A program made the position numbers and the translations under genes. The notes under the pieces are model-generated. The model was not told where the DNA came from. It did no database searches and worked only from the letters and a program-made list of their open reading frames with translations. Below, piece by piece: positions 57,731 through 64,000 of a stretch of DNA of 64,000 bases. Positions within the stretch are counted from its first letter, which is position 1, and each line of letters opens with the position of its first letter. The DNA lies in contig CAMAPF010000265.1 in the NCBI GenBank assembly GCA_945859915.1, forward strand, positions 247,804 to 311,803. The letters are read 5' to 3'. Origin of the DNA: Cuscuta epithymum. Its lineage: Eukaryota > Streptophyta > Magnoliopsida > Solanales > Convolvulaceae.

Positions 57731-59205
57731 CTATGTAGCACCGATACCGGTACGCGGAAACGCGGAAACGTGGAAACAGGTACGGGGATACGTCAAAACA
57801 AAAAAAAGTAAGATACGGATACGGGGCCATATTTATAAATAATAAAAGTTACGGAAATTGTCCTAAATAGGACCAATGAGTTCCTAAAAAGTACAAATAG
57901 GACTACTACTTTTTAAATTTCCTAAATAGGACTAAACATTGATTTTCTACCCTAAATACCCCTAAGAGTATTAATTCATAATGAAATATTTTAATTCATA
58001 ATAAAATCATAAAAAAACGTAAAAAATATTTAAAAAACGTAAAAAAATTATAAAAAATTTATAAAACATTTATAAAATAAAAAATTAAATTTTTATTTTT
58101 TTAACTTTTTTTAAAAAATAATAAAAAATAGTAAAAACCCATAAAAATGATAAAAATTATGGATACTTTTCCCACCGCCTCCCGCCGCCTCCCAGCACCA
58201 CCACCTCCGATTGGTGAAATTTCTTCCACTTTTGGTAAAAAAATGCCATCTTTTTCCGAAAATGCCAAAAATATGGCATAATTACTCTTCAATATGCCAA
58301 CATTTTCATTGAATATGCCATCATTATGGCATTATTTAAAATGTTGGCATATTTTTCTCCGGTGATGAGAGCTGGTGGTGCTGGGGGTGGCAGGGGTGGT
58401 AATGTGTTTTTTTTTTAATTTTACGATTTTTTTTTTTATTTTATTTTTATTTTTTTTACAAAAATATTTCTTTGATTTTTTAAAAAAATATTTTTATTAA
58501 TTTTCTATTATCTTTTTACGATTTTTAATATTTTTTTCGAATTTTAATATTTTTGTATGATTTTATTATTAATTAAAATATTTCACAAGTTACAAGGGTA
58601 TATTTGTCCAAACACACACAAATAGTCCTATTGAAGGAATTTAAAAAATGTAGTCCTATTTGTGCAATTTTGCCACTTTTTAATCCTATTTAGAGAATTG
58701 ACTCTAAAAGTTATGGGGGTGTATTTACAAATATTAAAAGTTATAGGGGTCTATTTATAAATATTTAAAATAGATTTAAAAAAAATATATATATATACAT
58801 ATAATATCCTATGATGTCTACCCATTCATTGCATTGAAGCATTTTCCTTTTTTAAGATACTTGCTGATAAATTCATAATATTTCTCATATATACTAGTGT
58901 ATCTCGAAATATAAATGTAATCAATAAGTCATTAATTTAAAATGAGAAATAAGTCAAACAACTACAATCTTGAAATTAAAAATGCAAGTACCCACTTCAG
59001 AGTATGATCAGTTAATGACTCAATTCGGATATAGCCATATAGGCCCATTATCAGAAATTTTCAAAAAATTACAAAAAAAATGGAAACTTTTAAAAATTGC
59101 AGATACGGCCCGGGAACGTACGGTACGGGTATCCTAGAGTATCGGATACGGGAATATATCCGATACGCCGATACGCTACCCTAGGAAAGTATCCGTGCTT
59201 CATAG
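57731..59205. mobile_element. hAT element of the CTATG family with nested insertion
   Basis: The ends CTATGTAGCACCGATAC and, inverted, CTATGAAGCACGGATAC match the element at 57042. Identical 8-mers GTAATAAG flank it (57723-57730 and 59206-59213). Its own length is about 620 bases once the insertion at 57853-58705 is set aside. Confidence 0.9.
57853..58705. mobile_element. Palindromic Mutator-like element (853 bp)
   Basis: The arms are reverse complements: GGAAATTGTCCTAAATAGG on the left and, inverted, AGTCAATTCTCTAAATAGG on the right, continuing over at least 150 bases. The flanking 9-mers AAAAGTTAC and AAAAGTTAT agree at eight of nine, a Mutator-type duplication size. The inner part is also inverted (CACCACC with ATGGCAT strings around 58180-58400). 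Confidence 0.75.
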
Positions 59206-60031
59206 GTAATAAGTGCCGAATTGAAATTGTGGGCGTTTGGTTGGGATTACAATTAAACTGTACAATATTCGTGGGCAAGAGATGGATGAGTTAGACTCCA
59301 AAAAAACACGATGATTAAAGGATACTATATCCAAGGATATCCAGGTAGAAAAGAGGGGTGATGAGAATCGGATCGGATGGCGGTGTAGCGGTTGAAGAAG
59401 GCCGTCCGTACAAGGGCAACTGAGAGTTGAAACCAACTCCTGCCCGACTGGATGTTGGAGATATTATACGTGGTAACCTGCAAAACAATGTTAGAAAAAT
59501 AAAACAGCTCGAGACGCGTTAGACGCTGTCCTAAAGAAAGTATTTCTGGTGGTCGGAAATCTTCCCCCAAGATATAACGAGCTCTTCGGCGAGTTGCCGG
59601 ACATAGAAGTACGAGGATAGAAAAATCATTTTGTAATCCAGCAGAGCTTAAAGATAATACGGAGTAATATATGAGATTGTTTATATACTTCGTATTACTA
59701 CTTAGAAGAACATTTTGATGAAGGAAGGTTTATAGGAGATAACAAATTTTGTAGAAACTTTGTTTATCTTTCGTATCTGGAAGGAAGAAAGCTCAAGTCT
59801 AATCATTTTTTAAGAAACTTTGCTCTATCTTCCAACATTAAGCCGGGTTTCACATAATTAATGGAGATAATTCTATTCTTCAAAATCATGAGAAAGTTTT
59901 ATTTATGAAACATCATTGCACCACTTTTAAGGGTGAATGGATATCCATTATTGTGTTTTACCTCATGTGAATCAACCCAAATGACATCATTGTATCCTGA
60001 TAATACAACGGATAACTCTTAATAAAATATA
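59206..60031. other. Unassigned, a few gene-like traces
   Basis: Near 59228-59245 and 59305-59320 short phrases (GTGGGCGTTTGGTTGG, CGATGATTAAA) also occur upstream of the PPR pseudogene at 15160-15320. On the minus strand, MSGNSPKSSLYLGGRFPTTR near 59540-59605 is followed by an intron-like TTGTTTTGCAG (about 59478). I cannot name a gene. Confidence 0.3.
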
Positions 60032-60296
60032 AAGTATTTATCCTAAATGAGACTAAAACAATGTATAAACTCCACAATAGGACTCTAAGTTTATTATTCT
60101 CTAAATAGGACTAAAGTTTACCCTTTTGCCCCTGAATCAATTAAGCCTACAAGTCTACCCCTGCAATTCATCGCACCAGTACTCCCGTCGCCGGCTCTGC
60201 AATTCATCGCAACACATCTCTGCCTCCCATGGACTACTGCTCCATGGCCTCGCGTCACTGTTCTGTCATCCTGCACTCATCTGCAACCAGGTAAGT

Positions 60297-60350
60297 CTTC
60301 CTCTTCCTCTTCCTCTTCCTCTTCCTCTTCCTCCTCCTCCTCCTCCTTTT
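60297..60350. repeat. (CTTCCT)n/(CTC)n microsatellite
   Basis: A pyrimidine-rich repeat follows the left-arm donor-like site. The right arm has the complementary GGA and GAA tracts at 60938-61015. Confidence 0.9.
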
Positions 60351-60937
60351 CTTCTTTCTAATCCTCCTCAAATTTCTGGCCCTCCATTCTCTTCTTCTTT
60401 GGATTTCATGCAATTGAATTTTACTTATTAATTTGAATTTTTTGGATTTGATTGTATTTATTCAGTAAAATGTCACTGGTATAATATGAGAATGTCAAAA
60501 TTATTAGTTATTTGAAGAAAAAAATGTCACGTTTGTGACATTGTATTTATTAGGATGTCAATCTGAAAATGTCACTTTTCTTTCGAAAATGTCATGAAAG
60601 TGACAAAGTATCTTCCCTCCAGTGACTCTGTGCAAACCTCCATGAGGAATGCCACCTGATATGCGAGAATGCCATAAAATGCTATAAGAATGACATTTCC
60701 TTATGGACATATGACATTTTCAGACATTTTTAGATTGACATCCTGATAAATATACTGCCAAAAACGTGACATTTTTTCTTCAAATAACCAATAATTTTGA
60801 CATTCTCATATAATAAAAGTGGCATTTTTGAAAATAATCAAAATTAATAGATTAATCTAGAATCTTAAAAGTTCACAAATTAGAAGAAAATAGAAAACCA
60901 GAAAAAAGAGGCCCAGGAAGAAGAACAAGAGAAAGAA

Positions 60938-61015
60938 GATGAGGAGGAGGAGGAGGAGGAGGAGAAAGAAGGAAGAAGAAGAAGAAGAAGAAGAAGAAGA
61001 AGAAGAAGAAGAATG
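60938..61015. repeat. (GGA)n and (GAA)n microsatellites
   Basis: Purine-rich tracts in the right arm of the palindromic element, the partner of 60297-60350. The two tracts have expanded with different units. Confidence 0.9.
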
Positions 61016-61328
61016 AGAAGGAGATTACCTGGAAAATTGCAGAAGGAGAGATGCCCTGCTATGGAAGTTTTCCAGCGTGAACAGAGCATTGCGGCCATGG
61101 AGGTTCCAGCATGGGTGATGAGTGCAGCTATGGAGATTGCAGCGTGGGTGATGAGTGCAGCTATGGAGGATGTCGTCCGTCGCTGGTGTGCATCGGTTAT
61201 TTAATTAAGGGTAGTTTTGTCAGATTACCTAACTTTAGTCCTATTTTTGTTAAATAAAACATAGTAGTCCTATTTTTGCAATTCTACCTTGTTTTAGTCT
61301 TATTTAGTTAAATCTCTCTAAAATATAT

Positions 61329-61460
61329 AACCATTGTATCATTATAATACAATGGATAACTCTCATATAACATCATTGTACTGCTCTAGTACAATGGCTA
61401 TTTTTCAATAAACATATCATCGTTGTATCAATTTATTACAACAGATAATACCAATCAAAT
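61329..61460. repeat. Series of short hairpin repeats
   Basis: CATTGTAT-cattat-AATACAATG (about 61333), CATTGTAC-tgctcta-GTACAATG (about 61374) and GTTGTA-tcaatttat-TACAAC (about 61425) follow one another every 40-50 bases, each followed by a GATAA- or CTATT-like phrase. A fourth, CATTGTAT-cctgat-AATACAACG, lies at about 59992, on the other side of the palindromic element. Confidence 0.6.
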
Positions 61461-64000
61461 TTATGTCATAATTAATGGTATCTCATTTACATTAGAATGA
61501 GCTAAAAATAACCCCCACATTTTAAATATATACTATTAGCCAATTAGGTACAAAGACCATTACTAAACAACGGTAAGACAATCAGCTAATTAATCATCCC
61601 AATCATTTCATGATTTTTCAAACGGGAGAACGTCCGGTCATGTGAGTTCGTATAATTCACTCAACACTTTAAATAATACGGAGTATCCCAGTAAATATGT
61701 ATGCACACGTAAATACGGAGTATAAACAAGCTCAGCTGCTCAGGTAATTTAATCTACCATATATACTAGTACGTACTATTCCAAGCAAAACCCGTAACCA
61801 GGGTTAACAAGCTTTTGAGAAAAAAAACTAACATGGGGATAGCAATTATGCCATTTAAAACTTCATAACGTCACTCGCATAGGGAATTAAAATTGCTCCT
61901 ATAAGATATGCCATCCAGCTCAACACATCATAACATACTTAGCAGGAACCATGCATACATGCAATAATGTCTAAACATTACGTAAATACAATTTTCAACA
62001 AAAGTCCAGAATTGTTGCTTCATGCATATAAACATAATTAAAATACAGAATTTAAAAGGGGGGCCACCCAAGATTTCTAACAAAATCAATCTAGCATATA
62101 CCAACATAGCACTAAAGGTATGGGTAGCCATGCATAGACAACAATCCTTTTGCGTATCATGTAAGCACTATAAAGTACGTAGTGCAATCTTTAATATAAC
62201 AATCACAACTAAACCCATTTATGAGAACACGGAATACATAATTCAAATAGCATAAGATGCTCATTTGTGTAGGATGCATGCGAGTTAAACTCAAGCAGAG
62301 TACAATTTATGATTTTCAAAAATCACGTTTGAACACAATAAAAAATGAAACTACACCGGTGAAAAACAATAGTAAAGAAAAAAACTACTACACCCTAAGA
62401 ATAATTAAGATAGGAAAAATAGCAATTAGAAATTAGTAACGTAACGCATGTAACTAAAAACTTTCCAACGCATGCATTAATCATACAAATCAATCTCATA
62501 AGATCCACTCTTACAGTAGCCTTTGCCAAAAAAAATCATTTTTGATCACAACAATTTTGTCACAATCAAAAGGTATTTTAATCCCAAATTTTTCCGAGAG
62601 AAACGGAAAGCTAAATATTCCAAATCTCCGGCACATGAACCATGTCATTTAGTGATAAAGTTATCCCGATGTGAGTTTAAGAAATATTTTCTTTTACCAT
62701 GCATCTTAGCGGTTTTCGAGTCCACTAGGTACACAAGGTATTCGTCATCTCCTATAGTAGTATATATAGGAGGTTAAAGCACTTTTGTTTTGACAAATGT
62801 GCATGGTAGCCCCAGATTCTACCACTCATTCATTCACATTGTTAATTTAACAACTTTGAGAAACAACCACAATAAAAATAGGGAAATTTCCCGGGATATG
62901 ACTAAAACTCATTGAGTTTTCCTAAATATGACTAACCTAGTTTTTTGAGTATTGTATGACCGAAAATCCAAAAAACAAATTAAATTTCGTTTTAATTAAA
63001 AGTTAAATGACAAAAATACCCTTATTTAAAATATGTGCATTTTGCACTAATTTCGTCCAATTAAAATTACTGCACTTTATATCGTCATTATTGCACAACA
63101 TTACTGCACAACATTACTGCACACCCGGTAATAATCAATGCACTACTTCCAAAATTAATTCTCTTCTCATTCACATTACGAAATTACTTATAGTTTTTTT
63201 TAGATTGAATAATTTTATTATTTTATTTTATTTTTAGGAAATTTAGTGTATTGCGTTTCACGGTAAAATTACTGCTCTTTGTTACTGCACTACCGATCAT
63301 AATCATTGCACAACAAACTTTTATTAATGCATTTGTTCACTGCCATGTACAAATATGTATTGACATACTCAATAATACGGAGTATATATTATGATGTTCA
63401 GTGCTCATATTTACTTCACATATTTAATGCCCACAAACCCTAATTTTAGAAACTCCAAATTTAAAAAAAAAAGCAAAAATGAGAATGATGGGCCTAAGCT
63501 AGTAGCACATACAAAGTAAGTAGCCCATCCATAGTCAACCCATTTGAAAATATACTACGTACAAACCTAATTTTAATTTTAATTGGACTTCATATACGGA
63601 AGAGACATGCAAGCCATCTATTTCACGCATGGAGGCAGACAGTCCGTGCAGCTAGATGGAGGCAGCGAGTTGGAGTGTGGTTATGCGGTTAGATGGTGGC
63701 GGCAGGTTGGGGACGAAGGGAGGCAGGCACCTGCGAGGCGGGCGGCTGGTTGGTGACGAAGAGCGGCACCTGCGAGGCAGACGCAAATGGCTCTCCGGCC
63801 ATCTCTGCACAGGTGTGAGGCCGCCGGCGACCTCCGAGCCAACCATCGTGGGTGAGGTTAGTTGTGACGCTTCTAAACCCCGTGCGACTCGGCGACGTGA
63901 CTCCTGAGCGGCGAGCATGCGGCGGCGCATCTAGACGGCGGAGGCTGGTGGCGGTTGTGACAGTGGTGGCAGGCGGCAGTAGTGGGATGAGAGGTGGGTC
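61461..64000. other. Unassigned; possible palindromic-element end at 62.88 kb
   Basis: No gene is recognised. Bases 62882-62945 (TTTCCCGGGATATGACT, then TTTTCCTAAATATGACTAAC) look like the outer arm of the CCTAAATAGG group, with the partner arm outside the window or lost. From 63625 to the end the sequence turns GC-rich with repeated GGCGG and GCACCTGCGAGGC strings. Frames on both strands there (63652-63930 and 63656-63907) lack motifs. Confidence 0.4.

Larger units (their letters stand above)
60032..61319. mobile_element. Palindromic Mutator-like element (1288 bp)
   Basis: Identical 9-mers TAAAATATA flank it (60023-60031 and 61320-61328), the Mutator duplication size. The arms (about 60032-60600 and 60690-61319) are imperfect reverse complements with CCTAAAT and ATAGGACT strings near the ends. 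Each arm also has a GC-richer stretch that ends in a splice-donor-like CAGGTAA (near 60288-60293 plus, and near 61026-61033 minus), followed by CTTCCT or CTTCTT repeats. The loop is about 100 bases. Related to 57853-58705 and 45593-45878. Confidence 0.8.

Noticed and set aside
63652..63930. GC-rich frames at the right edge as a host gene
   Set aside because: Both strands are open, no motif is recognisable, and repeated GCACCTGCGAGGC strings suggest a repeat.

Overview
The window looks like nuclear DNA of a flowering plant, probably a eudicot. It is AT-rich and packed with plant-type Ty1/copia and Ty3/gypsy elements, L1-type LINE pieces, Helitrons, hAT, Harbinger, Stowaway, CACTA and Mutator-like elements, plus a fragment of a land-plant PPR gene. 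I see no intact host gene, no tRNA or rRNA gene, no CRISPR array and no bacterial or viral operon. The species cannot be named from the sequence.

Layout. 1-9.35 kb: the 5' end of a LINE (minus), a copia gag/protease relic with its LTR, an LTR of a second copia family, and a long degraded Angela-like copia element with one 1.39-kb LTR. 9.35-13.8 kb: mostly unassigned, with an LTR boundary and primer-binding site at 11.96 kb. 13.8-15.2 kb: a PPR pseudogene cut by a hAT element. 15.7-20.9 kb: an LTR fragment fused to the 3' half of a Tat-type gypsy pol. 20.87-26.5 kb: a deep nest, in which a Harbinger MITE holds a hAT-like element whose G-rich minisatellite is split by a solo LTR, and a retroposon sits in the MITE's right terminal repeat. 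27.1-27.7 kb: a hAT MITE with a perfect 8-bp target duplication. 29.9-33.9 kb: a 4-kb element made of two inverted arms of about 1.6 kb, each with an 85-bp tandem array and an exon resembling the end of a Ulp1-type protease. 34.6-43 kb: foldback MITEs, an LTR relic, a CACTA end, several Helitron 3' ends and a Harbinger MITE. 42.9-45.5 kb: a hAT element swollen by two (TTA)n tracts that flank the C-terminal part of a non-LTR reverse-transcriptase protein. 46-51 kb: Helitron helicase tails and a LINE RT fragment broken by a MITE. 51.5-55.1 kb: a second copia element (minus) with a GC-rich hAT MITE in gag. 55.7-61.3 kb: a LINE 5' fragment, a Stowaway MITE, two hAT elements and two palindromic Mutator-like elements. 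61.3-64 kb: unassigned.

The genes do not work together as a pathway; the window is a record of nested insertion and decay. Insertions with recognisable target duplications (3, 5, 8, 9 and 16 bp) let several events be ordered. The parts most worth a second look are the palindromic elements with inward-facing promoter-like arms (29.9-33.9 kb and 60.0-61.3 kb), the unnamed ORF family carried by the 25.5-kb retroposon, and the microsatellite-flanked RT fragment.
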